The notes under the pieces were generated by a model. That model was not told the origin of the DNA. It ran no database searches and saw only the letters and a list, made by a program, of their open reading frames with translations. 64,000 bases of DNA from Acholoe squamosa (lineage: Eukaryota; Annelida; Polychaeta; Phyllodocida; Polynoidae), in NCBI GenBank assembly GCA_949317995.1, contig OX439042.1, positions 15,479,174 through 15,543,173 of the forward strand, given 5' to 3'. The translations under genes were made by a program, and so were the position numbers. Position 1 is the stretch's first letter; each line of letters begins with the position of its first letter. Positions 11,313-23,378 of the stretch are shown one piece after another.

Positions 11313-11959
11313 TACATTTTGTTAGCCCAATATAGACGTTGTCAGCTCCATGTGCACAATGTTCACAACCACAGGTCTTGCATATATGACGGAATCTGGT
11401 TTCCAAGTGAAAGCAATTTTAAAATGCAATATTTACCCGTATCTATAAGTCTGTCTATAAAGATTTTCATGATAAGCAGTGTAAGAATCACCTTAAGTTT
11501 AGATGTAATAGTCAAAGTTCAATTGAGGACCAAGGCTCAATCTCAAATCTATTCATACCATAGACATCCTGTTATGTAAGCTTGTGCTTTATATATCTAC
11601 ACTGTTGGTATAATACTGGGTACATTCTAACTTTAAGGTTTTTTCTGAGATTGGTGACATTGACATATGCAATATAGATAAAGATGCAAAGGTATTCTAA
11701 TATACAACTAATTGTACAACTCCCACCTTACATACACTTTATATGTGGGATTTCAGAAAACAAAGTGCAAGCTAAAGGACGTTCTCTAAGTCATGTTGTG
11801 GCTTACATGGGGCCATGAAACCCTTAAATACTTAACCAGCACTCGTATGTATACAGTGCATGGTTTTACACCCATGAGTTCTGGGCGCTCTGAAGAGTGC
11901 AGTGGTGATTTGTGGGTGTGGGTATACTGACGAGTTGTGGGTGGACTGATAAGTCATGG
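11313..11959. other. Non-coding, nothing recognised
   Basis: No domain-bearing frame, inverted repeat or array was seen here. Confidence 0.4.
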
Positions 11960-12465
11960 GTGCACTGATGAATTGTGAGTGCACTGGTGTACGGGTGTAC
12001 CTATAAGTTGTAGATGCACTGACGGGTGTACTGATGAGCTGTGGGTGCACTGACAAGTTGTGGGTGCACTGACAAGTTGTGGGTGCACTGACAAGTTGTG
12101 GGTGCACTGACAAGTTGTGGGTGCACTGACAAGTTGTGGGTACACTGACAAGTTGTGGGTGCACTGACAAGTTGTGGGTGCACTGACAAGTTGTGGGTAC
12201 ACTGACAAGTTGTGGGTGCACTGACAAGTTGTGGGTACACTGACAAGTTGTGGGTGCACTGACAAGTTGTGGGTGCACTGACAAGTTGTGGGTGCACTGA
12301 CAAGTTGTGGGTGCACTGACAAGTTGTGGGTACACTGACAAGTTGTGGGTACACTGACTAGTTGTGGGTACACTGACAAGTTGTGGGTACACTGACTAGT
12401 TGTGGCTACACTGACTAGTTGTGGCTACACTGACAAGTTGTGGGTGCACTGACGAGATGTAGGTG
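11960..12465. repeat. 19 bp minisatellite (about 25 units)
   Basis: The unit is TGACAAGTTGTGGGTGCAC with G/A variants (GTGCACT or GTACACT). The middle of the array is nearly uniform, with more divergence at both ends. Since 19 is not a multiple of three and the unit lacks stops on the minus strand, all three minus frames are open with a 19-residue periodicity; those frames are artefacts. Confidence 0.9.
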
Positions 12466-13082
12466 CACTAATGGGTGCATTGCGGGGTTGCAGGTGCAGT
12501 GATGGGTGCATTGATGGGTTGCAGGTGCAGTGATGGGTGCATTGATGGATTGTGGGTGCATTGATGGGTGCATTGATGGGTTGCAGGTGCAGTGATGGGT
12601 GCATTGATGGGTTGTGGGTGCAGTGATGGGTGCATTGATGGGTTGTTGGTGCAGTGATGGGTACATTGATGGATTGTGGGTGCATTGATGGGTGCATTGA
12701 TGGGTTGTGGGTGCATTGATGGGTGCATTGATGGGTTGTGGGTGCAGTGATGGGTACATTGATGGGTTGTGGGTGCAGTGATGGGTACATTGATGGGTTG
12801 TGGGGGCAGTGATGGGTGCATTGATGGGTTGTGGGTGCAGTGATGGGTGCATTGATGGGTTGTGGGTGCAGTGATGGGTACATTGATGGGTTGTGGGTGC
12901 AGTGATGGGTACATTGATGGGTTGTGGGTGCAGTGATGGGTGCATTAATGGGTTGTGGGTGCAGTGATGGGTGCATTGATGGGTTGTGGGTGCAGTGATG
13001 GGTGCATTGATGGGTTGTGGGTGCAGTGATAGGTACATTGATGGATTGTGGGTGCAGTGATGGGTGAACTGATCAGTTGTGG
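12466..13082. repeat. 31 bp minisatellite (about 20 units)
   Basis: The unit is about TGATGGGTGCAT plus TGATGGGTTGTGGGTGCAG, i.e. 12 + 19 bp. The 19 bp part matches the unit of the adjacent array at about 15 of 19 positions, so the 31 bp unit looks derived from it by a 12 bp partial duplication. Long minus-strand frames are again a by-product of the periodicity. Confidence 0.9.
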
Positions 13083-13729
13083 GTGCACTGATATATCTAG
13101 TTCTCCAGTTGATGGGTGATTTATCCAATTTCTTCGTCTAATCCTGATGAGTGGGTTACACTCATATTGTTCCAACTTCCTTGTGCACACTGCAAAGAGA
13201 AGCCTAGTATTTATTTGATTTTAAAAAATTCCCGGAGTTTCCCCCGCTCAGAGGGGTCTGGAATTTTTCCGTTCCTCCCTTTCTTTCTTTAGTGGCACAC
13301 AAGTTTTTTCGCTCAAAAGGGGCGACAATTTTGTTGTCACCCCCTAAGAGGGTCTGAAATTTTGTTGTTCCCCCTCTAAGAGTAGTCTGAAATTTTGTCC
13401 CCCCCCAAACCCATCAACCCCCCCGTAAAAAATTACCACTCCCTTAGCAAAAATGCCAACCATCCCAATATTTGAGTGTATTCTATGTCCACCCATCCCC
13501 AAAAGTGCCTCCCAAATTATGAAATTTAGTGCACCCATAATGATGGAGAAACATGCCATGTCCCTCCTTAAAGAGGGCCTAGCATGGCTATTTTCAACAT
13601 TGGTACCTGCCAAAAGATCGTTCACAAATTTGCATGACCCAGCGGAAAAATTGGGAAGCTCTTGTTGGTCATTGGGTGGTCACGTGACTTTTTAATGCGG
13701 GTGTGCAGTACCATGCTACCTGTATGTTG
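13083..13729. other. Low-complexity, C-rich non-coding DNA
   Basis: At 13310-13410 there are about three imperfect ~35 bp repeats with an AATTTTGTTGT core and C-rich ends. No gene is supported. Confidence 0.5.
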
Positions 13730-14210
13730 AGTGGGGGCATGTGTGATAGTATCAGAACTGTAGGCATTACACCCCTATAGAATTAAGAAGTGGCCCCGGT
13801 GATGTGTATATCCTTGTGGGGTTACAAGTTGCCAGTGACACCATACACTCCTATAGGGTATTGGATACACACGGGTGTATCGACCAGGAGGTGGCCACGG
13901 GTAGATTAAGCCTCTACAGGTTTGAGATCCGGGAGGTGGTTGCATTGGTAGTTAAGATTATACCCCTATGGGTTAAAGCATGTATCCCACTCTAACTGAT
14001 CCTTGAGAGCAACAACAAGGGTGAAAGTCCAAAGGGTGTCTGGTGGAGAAAAGCCAGAACCACCAGTAACTAGTGAGTATATAAGGCTTGTGTAGAGTTG
14101 AGGGAGCATGAATTGTGCTTGAGACATCTGGGATTAACAGTTCGGCCTGGAATCAAAGGTGAACATCTTTGTATTCGACAGCTTCACAAATAAAAATAGT
14201 TTGAAAATCT
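13730..14210 (+). repeat. LTR-like/promoter-like dispersed repeat, copy 1
   Basis: This stretch parallels 17890-18790. Shared blocks are a CCCCTATAGGGT-type motif, GTCCAAA-GGTGTC near 14030, a TATA box (GAGTATATAAGG near 14075) and TGAATTGTGC...CCTGGAATCAA near 14110-14158. A polyadenylation-type AATAAA lies near 14188. TATA followed within about 110 bp by AATAAA is the layout of a retroelement LTR, but termini were not found. Confidence 0.45.
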
Positions 14211-14990
14211 TCAGGACTTTTCTGTGTGAGTGGCTACACCTGCAAGAGTGCTCTCTAGGAATTTAGATTAGAGGGTGAGGACCCCACCCAGGGATCGAAA
14301 ATCTGGGAGGAGAGAAGGCTCTCTCTGTATTGCATATTGTCATCGGCTCTCTCTCTACCGCTACTCAATTATAAGAATTTACCATCATTAGTTAAGGAGA
14401 ATTGAACTGGTGGAACTCATGTTAATAATCAAATGCATGGTTGGATATCTAAAGGTTGGACCTCAAAGAGGAATTGGTTCAATGTTCATAAGTTATGGAG
14501 TTGGTATATCATGTCATGATGTTGTATGGAAATATGGTGGAGTTACTGAAGATCAACAATCGGGATGAAATGTAAATAAAAACCCTTGGAGATGAATTAC
14601 TCATTTGTGTCTTCTTTCCAAATGGGCTGTGGGACTTAGACATGGCTGTACCACTTGACGCTAGCTATAGATTCCCCAATCTTAGTGCGACAACCACAGA
14701 GTGGAGGTTGAAAGACCAATATTATTTTATGGTGGAAATACGGAGTAACTACTATATTTAATATTTGGGGCACAACTTTAGCTCATAAAACCCCGCTTTC
14801 CCCTCCACCTGTAATAGCCCACGGGGAGGGAGGTGGTGTGCAAATTCTGGATCAATGAATCCAGAATGAACCCCTCATGAGGGTTTCAATCATCTGTAGG
14901 TGTAGTGTAAGGTAAAGAATATAGTAGGGTTGTATAGATTGTCATAAAATAAAGTTTGTATTTTCTGGTGTATATCTGTAACATTGAGAA
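14211..14990. other. Non-coding, nothing recognised
   Basis: No gene seen. A local inverted repeat near 14853-14870 (TTCTGGATCAATGAATCCAGAA) is the only small structure noted. Confidence 0.4.
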
Positions 14991-15693
14991 TGTCATAGTA
15001 AATAACTAAATGACCTAGTATCATGTGATAGGCCTACATCAGCATTCTTGGAACATATACACTGGCTGATCTCATGCCTGCTGATGTCATACTTGTCTCA
15101 TGTGTACCACTCAGTGTGCTTACTTCATCCTTTTAGCTGATATCATCAGTCACCTGTTTGTCTCCCTATCTGACATCAGTCCTACATCATACTTCTGGAT
15201 GATGTGAGACTCTGATCTCAGCCATTAGATAGCATATAAAAGCAGGTCCCTCTCTTCCCTCCTCAATCACTACATCTGATCTGTGCTGTTCACATCAACC
15301 CTATAGACTATGGACTACCTTGCTGATATACTGAACTTTGTACCTGAGGACTAAGAGGAGGCAATATTCTTTGTACAGGTTATTATACCAGATTACCCTG
15401 AAGGTTATATCCATGCCAAGGTTGGACTATTGAATGTTATTGCACACAGTTATGTTCAATGGACTCTATGCTGAAATGTTATATTACCTGAGGACAGTTG
15501 TGTGTTACTATGTGCTGCTGTGACAACCATAGGAAATAAGTGTCTACCAAAGGGGATTAGGCCTCCTGTGGCTACTTCAGCAATAAACCTGTCAATAAGT
15601 CAACTTGTAACAAAGACTTTGTCTGCAATCATTGGCCAAGGCCACCACAGTAGGCATTATGCAGACCAGCGGGTATAGTCCAACACCATGACA
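14991..15693 (+). repeat. Candidate solo LTR (703 bp)
   Basis: It starts TGTCAT and ends ATGACA, a 6 bp terminal inverted repeat of the TG...CA type. Inside are a TATA box (CATATAAAAGC near 15233) and AATAAA near 15584 in the expected order for U3-R-U5. No primer-binding site, polypurine tract or internal region is adjacent, so if real it is a solo LTR. Confidence 0.4.
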
Positions 15694-15827
15694 CCCATAA
15701 AAGGTAACTCTACTTATGGTTTCATATAGTGATAAGGTACCAGATGTCCAGGTATGTGGTTTCTACCTCTATCATATGAATGATATCAGACCCTATTATA
15801 GGAAGATAAAACTTTAACTGGGTAGGT

Positions 15828-15831
<4 letters not shown>

Positions 15832-15860
<29 letters not shown>

Positions 15861-15871
15861 GTGTGTGTGTT
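15832..15871. repeat. (GA)n(GT)n microsatellite
   Basis: About 14 GA units run directly into about 6 GT units. Confidence 0.95.
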
Positions 15872-16114
15872 TGAGAAAGAGAAATGGAGAGACAGACCGG
15901 TAGACAGAATCAACAATTAGAGTAGCATGGAACAGAGACGTGGGAAGGGAGGAGACTTAAGGACCTTAAGACAAGTAACTGAGTACTTTGCCCATACTAA
16001 ATACTTGAGGAATTTTGAAGGGGAAATGATGAAAAATGTCCTTTCAAAGAATAAGATCATTGTTTGCACTAGACTCTATTGGATACGCGACATCTTAGAA
16101 ACAGGACTACACAA

Positions 16115-16170
16115 GGACAACTTTGAAATGGGACATTTTGGAAACGGGACAACTTAGGAACGGGACAATT
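16115..16170. repeat. 16 bp tandem repeat, 3.5 copies
   Basis: Units follow GGACAACTT-GGAA-CG. The array is short and imperfect, in non-coding DNA. Confidence 0.65.
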
Positions 16171-16734
16171 ATATAAATAAGGATCAGGGCAGCTCGGGGG
16201 ACCAATGACTCTTTGGACGTAGGTCCCAACTACAAAACTACAGTCCATAGTAGCTAAATTTTCAGACCCCTCCTCTCCCCTTTACTGAAGAAGTGTGGCA
16301 ACAGCCCTAGTTTTCAGGAGGCTGTTGCGTAAAGATTGAGTCGTTGCTTTCCAGGGTAGGTACCTCACTTCCCATGTCCCTCCTCTACTTAACCACTCAG
16401 TATCACTTCCAACACTCTGGTCCAGAAGTAGTCACTTTCCCACAAATCAAACTGTGTTGCGAAAAGTGGTCACACCTGAGTGCTTCCTAGTCTGCCCACA
16501 CCTACATACTTATGCGACAGAGTGTAGGAAGCAACTTCCAGTTGAGCGGTTGTTAGTAACCACTTCTTGACCAGTTCTGGACCACTTCTGTTGGGAACTG
16601 CCATTTGGCAATGCAATAGAGAAGAGACTACCAAAGAAGAGTGCCTTCCGTTTTTGGAAGAAACAATCACCAAAACGGCCGCCATTTTGATTTATGACGT
16701 CATCCCAGGTGCTGAGGTGTGATTGGTTGATTCT

Positions 16735-17315
16735 GTTGATACTAATGAGTGGTGGATGCGTGATGGACACATGATGGATGTGTGGCAGACGCGTTATGGA
16801 CGTGTTATAGACGCGTGGTTGACACATGGTGGACATGTGCCCTCTTTTATTCCACATGTCCTCTTTTATTCCATATGTCCACCATGTATCCGCCATGTAT
16901 CCAAGATGTGTCTGCCAGGTGTCATATTTATCTTAATTCATGTGGTGAACATGTGGTGGACATGTGCTGGACATGTGATGGATATATGTGACAGACGCAT
17001 GACAAATGCATGATGGATGCATGGCGGATGCATGGCGAAGATGTGGCAGATATGTGGCGGATATTGCAGTTGAATAACATAGCCTCCTCAAAAAAACAAA
17101 CTTAGTTTATGTGATGGACATGTAGTGGATGCGTGGAAGACATGTGGGAGACGCGTGGTGGATGCATTCCGGATGCATGGCAGATATGTGGTGGAAGCAT
17201 AGTAGAGGTGATGGACGCTTGGTGAACGCGTGATGGACACATGGTGGATGTGCGATAGACGCATGGTGGATGCGTGGTGGACACATGCTGGATGCGTGGT
17301 GGACATTTGATGGAC
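16735..17315. repeat. Degenerate 11 bp minisatellite
   Basis: Units approximate GGTGGATGCGT, with CATG/ACACATG variants. Most of 16735-17055 and 17095-17310 reads in one orientation, but 16850-16915 carries the complementary strand (CCACCATGTATCC), so the array contains an inversion. All open frames across it are repeat artefacts. Confidence 0.7.
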
Positions 17316-17491
17316 GAGAAGATACTCAAACAATCAATACTACAGAGATGGATTAAATGATGAATTGATTGATTTAATTCTGTTTTGATTTGATGTTAAA
17401 TCATTTAAAAGTGATTTAGTGTCATATACTATGAGCAGGAAGTATAAAAGAAGTTGAATAAGGACTAAGGAGTAAAAGGTTGGTCAACATT

Positions 17492-17595
17492 TAGGGGCCA
17501 TTTGACAGGGGGGCTTTTGAATGGGGGGCCTTTTGATAGGGGGGGCCATTTCACAGGGGGCCGTTTGTCAGGGGCTGTTTTTCAGGGGGGCCTGG
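17492..17595 (+). repeat. G-rich tandem repeat (G-quadruplex potential)
   Basis: Five to six imperfect units of GGGGGGCC-TTTGA-A contain repeated runs of four to seven G within 15-20 bp of each other. That spacing allows G-quadruplex formation on the plus strand. No gene lies here. Confidence 0.6.
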
Positions 17596-18154
17596 AGTCT
17601 TCGTCTTTGGGGTTACCTTTCTGTGAATTTGATGGCATTGGATCATGTTACTAAAAAACCAAGTCGGGCCCGCAACTGTGCACAGAAATTACATTGAACT
17701 AAAATCCAGTGAGAGTTTTTTTTTTAGAGAAAATATAAATTCCCTAAATCTCTCATACCACAATACTAAAAACCTGTGTGACTGCCACCATGGCATTGAG
17801 TTAAAATACGACCAAGAAGTGGAGCTTGAGGCTTGGCTCCAGGCTAAAGTACAACACAGTGAAGTGATAAATGTATAGTAGCCGGATGTCCTTCTGTGGG
17901 GTATCAGGTATACGTATGGTTACATAGTGCAACAAAGAATACACCCCTATAGAGTGTTAAATGATCAGCAGCATAGTACACTCCTATATATGGTGTGAGG
18001 TTTCAGCATGGGTGCATAGTCCAACAAAGAAAACACTACTATACGGTGTAGGGTTCTAGTAGGGGTGCATGGTTCAGTGAGGATAGAATGTAGGCATGAG
18101 GGTGTGTCTTGAAGGATTGGGCCCCTATAGGGTCTGGTTGTTTGGGGTCTGGTA

Positions 18155-18457
18155 CACTACAAAAAAGGTGTTTAAAGATACACACCAAATTTTCTCAACA
18201 CCCGCATTTAAACACCTAAACACTTGAAGTGTTTAGGTGTTTAGCTTTTGCACACTTGTACTTAAACATCTAAACACTGAAGTGTTTAAGTGTTTAGCAT
18301 TTAAACACTTGGTTAAACACTTTGTAGTTAAACGCGTTTAAAATTGAACGCGTTTAGCACTAAAGAAGCGTTTAGAAAAGTGGGACAAATAAGTGTTTAA
18401 ACAAGTGTTTAAGTCTTAAACACTGGTGTTCAATCCCTAAACACTGGTTTTACAGTG
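18155..18457. mobile_element. TIR element, 'CACTRCAAAAAAGGTGT' family, 303 bp copy
   Basis: It begins CACTACAAAAAAGGTG and ends TTTTACAGTG, with TA on both outer sides (18153-18154 and 18458-18459). The interior is built of AAACAC/GTGTTTA mirrored motifs that can pair extensively, as in 8170-9292. It is non-coding. Its absence from the homologous repeat at 13730-14210 supports insertion. Confidence 0.7.
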
Positions 18458-18546
18458 TAGCAAAGGTTACGTCCCTATAAGTCCAAATGGTGTCGGGTTG
18501 AAACAGTCAAAAACTGCCGGTGGTCAGGGAGTATATATATATCCCA

Positions 18547-18637
18547 GCTAGCACAACGCGTGCAATTTACATCATTCTTATGTGAAAAGTCATGTGATTT
18601 ACGTAAAAAAGACATCAGTTCGATGAGTTGTGCTAGC
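18547..18637. mobile_element. 91 bp mini-hairpin element
   Basis: Exact 11 bp inverted ends GCTAGCACAAC / GTTGTGCTAGC bound a 91 bp segment that is absent between the TATA box and downstream sequence of repeat copy 1. It is probably a very small non-autonomous element. Confidence 0.5.
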
Positions 18638-18799
18638 AGCGTAAGGCCTGGGTAGGAGCAGGAGTGTGTGAATTGTGCATCAACCTGTGGGAGCAGCAGT
18701 TTGTCCTGGAATCAAGGGGAGAAATTTGATTTGGCAGCTTCTACTAAGGAGTTCAATTATAACCTTCACCTGGCCACTAGTTGGACTTACTGGAGAAGT

Positions 18800-20287
18800 C
18801 TTACTGGAAAATATAATTAGCTCTGGGACTGTTTGGCTACCACCTTATAACCATCTAGACTACTACAAATGTGGTCTTAACTCTAGTGACTGCTAGAGAT
18901 ATCTGGAGACTTTAACATGCCTGGGGGCTGTGTACAAATGACGTCATGCAGGAGGGGGGGAGGGGGGTCCCACTTGCCATGACCAAGCATGGCAAGGGGG
19001 GGAAGGGGGGGTCATGGGCTGCATGACATCATGTCATCAAGAAATCAGAATATGCTTTGGTTTTGACAAGAACAAAAACTTTTGTAAAAACATTTGTAAA
19101 GGTAGGGAAGTTTAATGCATTAATCTGACATAAATTTATTACCTATAGGCCCTACATGCATGCATTCCTCAGACATCTCACTCAATGAGTGTCACTGCCA
19201 TCAATGTCAGTGTGAAATCAATGTGATGTCCAGGCAACTATAAGGGGGCACTACTACTCTATCCTACCTGTACCGATTTAACCCTTTTTGAAAAGGGCCA
19301 CTGCTGCCCTCAGGATCTAAAATGATGCATCTAAAATACCCCTGAACTGCTGCTATTGCCTCAGAGCAGCATCCATAGTAATCCACAGGCTTTTTTTTAA
19401 AAGGTGTGATATCCCCCCCCCCTCCTTGAGGTGTCAAAATTTTTTTGCTCCTCCCCCGATCCATCCCCTCTCGGAGTGCCACTGTTGATAAATAACAAAC
19501 ACCCCCCTGGAGCTATCCACCACCCTGTTGCTATTTTCACTGAGGGCTTGGGGAGATGTAAAGGGGACCTCCCCCATACTTACTCTCCACATCTTTGTCT
19601 GAATGGAACTCTATTGGACTCACCTTATTTGCAGATTCTACAGTAAAATGCTGAGGTGACTCAATTGCTTTGTAAGATCATAAATTGGAACTATGATTGC
19701 AATCAATGGTCTCCTGAGAATTTGTGATGCTTTCTGAGATTTTTTTTTCTATTAGGCCACTCACTAAATTCAGAGTGTTCTGCCTGAAACCTATTTCTAG
19801 TATACTTGTATATGGTTCAAGTTACAGATGCGGAGTTACAAGAGTAATCACCAAGCTGATAATACACCCAGTTGGTGGGAAGCCAGCTTTCCCATTTGAC
19901 ATTACCATTATCACAACCCTGTTATATACATGCCCAGCCAATTCACCTATAACCACGCTCCTTATGTGTGATATTCCAAAGAAGTGGCTCTTTACGGCTT
20001 TTTTGTTGATCCACACCGCCAGCACCCCCCATATCCCAATGTACTCATCATCATTTATTTCTACTCACCTACACTCATCCAAATAATACACTTTCTCACA
20101 TTCATGGGGCAATGATGCGACTCTTTCCACTTTTTCCCTACCTACTCCTACTCCTCAATTCTGTATCTTTTAGATTACTATCTGCATGTAAAATTTGTAT
20201 TATGGAATTAATCTCCTGTGAATGTAGCCCAAGGATTTAATTTGTGGTAATAAAGGTCCGGCAACCACGTAAAATCATGAAAATGAT
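18800..20287. other. Non-coding flank upstream of Gypsy copy B
   Basis: No gene recognised. The 5' LTR of copy B was not found: AATAAAGGTCC near 20251 could be an LTR end, but no TG...CA boundary or primer-binding site could be fixed. Confidence 0.4.
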
Positions 20288-21776
20288 GTGGCCAAGCTGG
20301 AACAAAAAAAAAAGATTAAATCAATAAATTCAATATATCAATACATTCAAGCTCTTGAACTATATATGATCCTCAATAATAACTGTTCTCGAACAACGAG
20401 CACCACCACTGGTAGTACTTCTCGAAGTACACAAAGTCAGGCTACTAGACAGCCTACCACAAGTAGTACTAGTGGACAATCGGGGACTAGGCCAACCTTC
20501 CCTATCTTTTTGGGAACAACACAGAGTCCAGCCCAATCGAGTGTTGCGGGTATTAACCAAGGTAATACTCAAGCTCCAATGAGCTCAGGACAGACCTCAA
20601 CACAGTCGATGACCCAACCTGTAGCAAACCCCTCAGCTGCCCAATATCCAAATGGAACAGTTAGTGGAGCTCGTTACTCCACGAGACCAAGTACAACAGC
20701 ATCGGTTCGAAGGTTTAGTTTGAGCCCCAGAGTTGGCTTAGGATTGGATACAATCTCTGGATGGTCTGACGGGTTTGATGTTGTCGAGAAAAGTGTGAAA
20801 CTTGCTTGTTCCATCAAAAAGTCGACTAATGTGGATCGAAGAGTTGCATCACAGCCAAAACCATACAAGGGTGACATACCTTGGCTGGAATGGTTAGCGG
20901 GTTTCATGGATGACATGAAAATCAGTGGTTGGAGTGATGAAGAATCTCTTCCTCAACTCTGTAAATGTCTTCGAGAGGGAATAGGAAAGGTAGCTCTCGA
21001 TAAATGGACTGAAGAATGCCCTAGTGGATCTTTCTTACAGTTAATAGAGTGCGCCAGCTATGTTTTCGGGACAGTGGGATGTACAGACCCACAAGTTGAA
21101 TTTAGAAAACGTACTCAAAAGCCAGGAGAGTCTCCAAAGATATACGGATTGGCTCTACAAAGTCTATTGAGGAAGGTACATCCTCACATGCCAATGGATG
21201 ACGAGTTCTTTATGGAGGAATTGTTTGTACAATTTGCTTCGGGACTAAAGGATCCGTCTATACAGCAAGTGGTATATGATAGCTGGACGAATGATAGTTC
21301 TTTGAATGACCTCTTCGAAGCTATAGATAACCACAATAAAAAGAAAACCTTGATGGCAGGGAAAGTGCCACAAGCTAGAGCCAACCCAATGTTTGTCCCG
21401 GAATATTTCGAGGAAGAAAATCCCGCGGATAAAGAGTTATACTATACCGACGATTTGGATATGAATGTCAGTGCAGCTCGTTTCCAGTCAGGGGATACCA
21501 AAACTGGCGGCGTAATAATGATAAACCGGCCCAGAAAGCCCCTGTCAAGGGAAAGAAGTCTGAAAAACCTCTTAATCTGGAGCCCAATAGTGATATGGTA
21601 AAAGGCTAGTAAAAGAGATTATTGAATCTCTAGCTAAGAAATGGAACAAACGTACTAGAAATAGACCAAAGGTTGACAAGAGTAGCAAAACTTGTTACAG
21701 ATGTCAAGAAAAGGGACATTTTGCAATGGAATGCCCGGCTGAGAAACCTGTACTACGAGGGAAACAGGAAAACTAA
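20288..21776 (+). pseudogene. Ty3/Gypsy gag, copy B
   Basis: This is a Gag-type capsid protein that would package element RNA. The frame is open to 21601 and the first ATG in frame is at 20366. The N-terminus is Ser/Thr/Gln-rich. The capsid region (about 20860-21400) has the usual W-EWLAGF and F-KRxQKPGES patterns of Ty3 gag. A CCHC zinc knuckle (CYRCQEKGHFAMEC) follows at about 21690-21733 in a different frame, so a frameshift near 21590 separates capsid from nucleocapsid. The start is uncertain because a TAA lies upstream of 20288 with no earlier ATG in frame. Confidence 0.85.
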
Positions 21777-23378
21777 AGGGGGTTGCTTCGAAAGGCGACC
21801 AAGTGGCCCCAGAAGTGGAACTTCGCCATACAAGTGATGCGGTGAATCAAGAGAGATCTAAAGTGGTAAAGATTGCTAGTGCTGTAATAGGTGGACAGGA
21901 GCAACCCACTGAACAGGAGCCTAGCACCCTCGAGAATGAAAAATCGTTGACTATAGATGATAGTCAATTCGAAAGCTCGAGTGTAGAGGGAGTCAAGCTT
22001 AAGGAAGTCTTGAGAGCTGCGAGTGCTCTCCCCGAGTCATCCATGTTTCGAATACCTAAAGAAACAAGGATTGGACCTAGGTATCACTAAAGATTTTAAA
22101 TGGTTCACAGTAGATCCTTCTCCGTTGGGAGGAAGATGCTGGTACTTGGCTCTATCTGTGCTAGGATGCATTGCTGAGTTTTTAGTTGATACGGGAGCTA
22201 GTCACTCCTTCATCAGTTCTAGACTTTACAATGCATTGCCCGGTAAGACTGAAAACTTCTCTTTGAAGGTCCAGGCTTGCTCGGCCGACGGTACTCAGAT
22301 GCAAACGTATGGACGAACTTTTGTTCCATTAGAAGTAGGTAAAAAGGAATTCATTTTTTCACCTACTATTGCAGATATAGCTGACGACGGGATAATAAGC
22401 TTGGATTTTGCCTCCCTTTATGATGCTATTCTTAACCCCAGTACTGGTGTTCTAACGATAGATCAACCTTACAGGGTTAAAGCGCAGTGTGTATTACGAC
22501 AGATCTCCTCGATAGCAACAGTGGCACAAACGGAGTGTTGTTCAGAGGAACAGACTGATGAAATACGCTTACTACTTTGAAAGTATAGCAAAGCTTTTTC
22601 GGCGGGTGAACCCTTGGGCCGTATTGAAAAAGTCTTGCATCGAATTGAAACGGGAGATGCCTCACCTTTTAAAATGCCTTATATGAGATTGCCCCTGTCA
22701 AGGAAGAAATTGGTGGAGGAACATATCGAGTCTATGTTAAATGATGGTGTGATCATTCCAAGTACTAGTCCGTGGTCTAGTCCTGTACAAATGGTTACAA
22801 AGAAGGATGGTACTATGAGATTCTGTGTCGATTACAGAAAACTCAATGGTATCACGAAAAAGAATGCTTATCCCCTACCTCAAATAGATGAAACCTTGGA
22901 TTTCTTAGGTGGAAATGAATGGTTCTGTAGTCTTGACTTGGAGTCAGGCTATTGGCAGATTGCTATGAGAGAGGAGCATAAAGAAAAAACCGCGTTCACT
23001 AGTCATATGGGGTTGTACCAATTCGAATTAATGCTTTTCGGATTATGCAATGCACCAGCAACTTTTGAGGCCATGATGGAGTCAGTCCTGAGTGATCTCT
23101 TGTGGAAAAGCTGCTTGGTATACCTTGATGATGTGATAGTATTTGGTAAGACATTTGAAGAATGCTCTACCAACCTCGAATTGGTTTTAGAACGAATCCA
23201 ACTCAATGGATTAAAACTAAAACCGAAAAAGTGTACATTATTTCAGAAATCAATGGTTTATTTAGGGAGAATAATTAGTACCGATGGTATTAAAGCAGAT
23301 CCTGATAAGCTAAAGGCAGTTTCTGATTGGGAAAGACCAAGATGTATGCTCGTTCTTGGGATTCTGTTCCTATTATAG
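21777..23378 (+). pseudogene. Ty3/Gypsy protease and reverse transcriptase, copy B
   Basis: The aspartic protease motif DTGAS starts at 22188. The RT follows in the same frame: FCVDYRKLN near 22820-22847, LDLESGYWQI near 22934, and the catalytic YLDD at 23121-23132. An in-frame TGA at 22578-22580 separates protease from RT, and the frame shifts near 23350. Short frames between 21800 and 22090 also indicate lost phase. The RT block is otherwise well preserved, with intact catalytic residues. Confidence 0.9.

Larger units (their letters stand above)
17890..18790 (+). repeat. LTR-like/promoter-like dispersed repeat, copy 2 (interrupted)
   Basis: Homologous blocks match 13730-14210: CCCCTATAG motifs, GTCCAAATGGTGTC near 18480, TATATA near 18533, and TGTGAATTGTGC...CCTGGAATCAA near 18665-18716. 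Compared with copy 1 it carries two extra segments, 18155-18457 and 18547-18637, both bounded by inverted repeats. Copy 1 thus serves as an approximate empty-site reference. Confidence 0.5.

Noticed and set aside
11832..13190. Several minus-strand frames of 80-237 codons with His/Pro/Thr-rich repeats
   Set aside because: They arise because the 19 bp and 31 bp units contain no minus-strand stops in any frame. All three frames are open with identical periodicity, so they are minisatellite artefacts.
16510..17333. Several frames of 70-128 codons on both strands
   Set aside because: They overlap the degenerate 11 bp minisatellite, whose periodicity keeps frames open.
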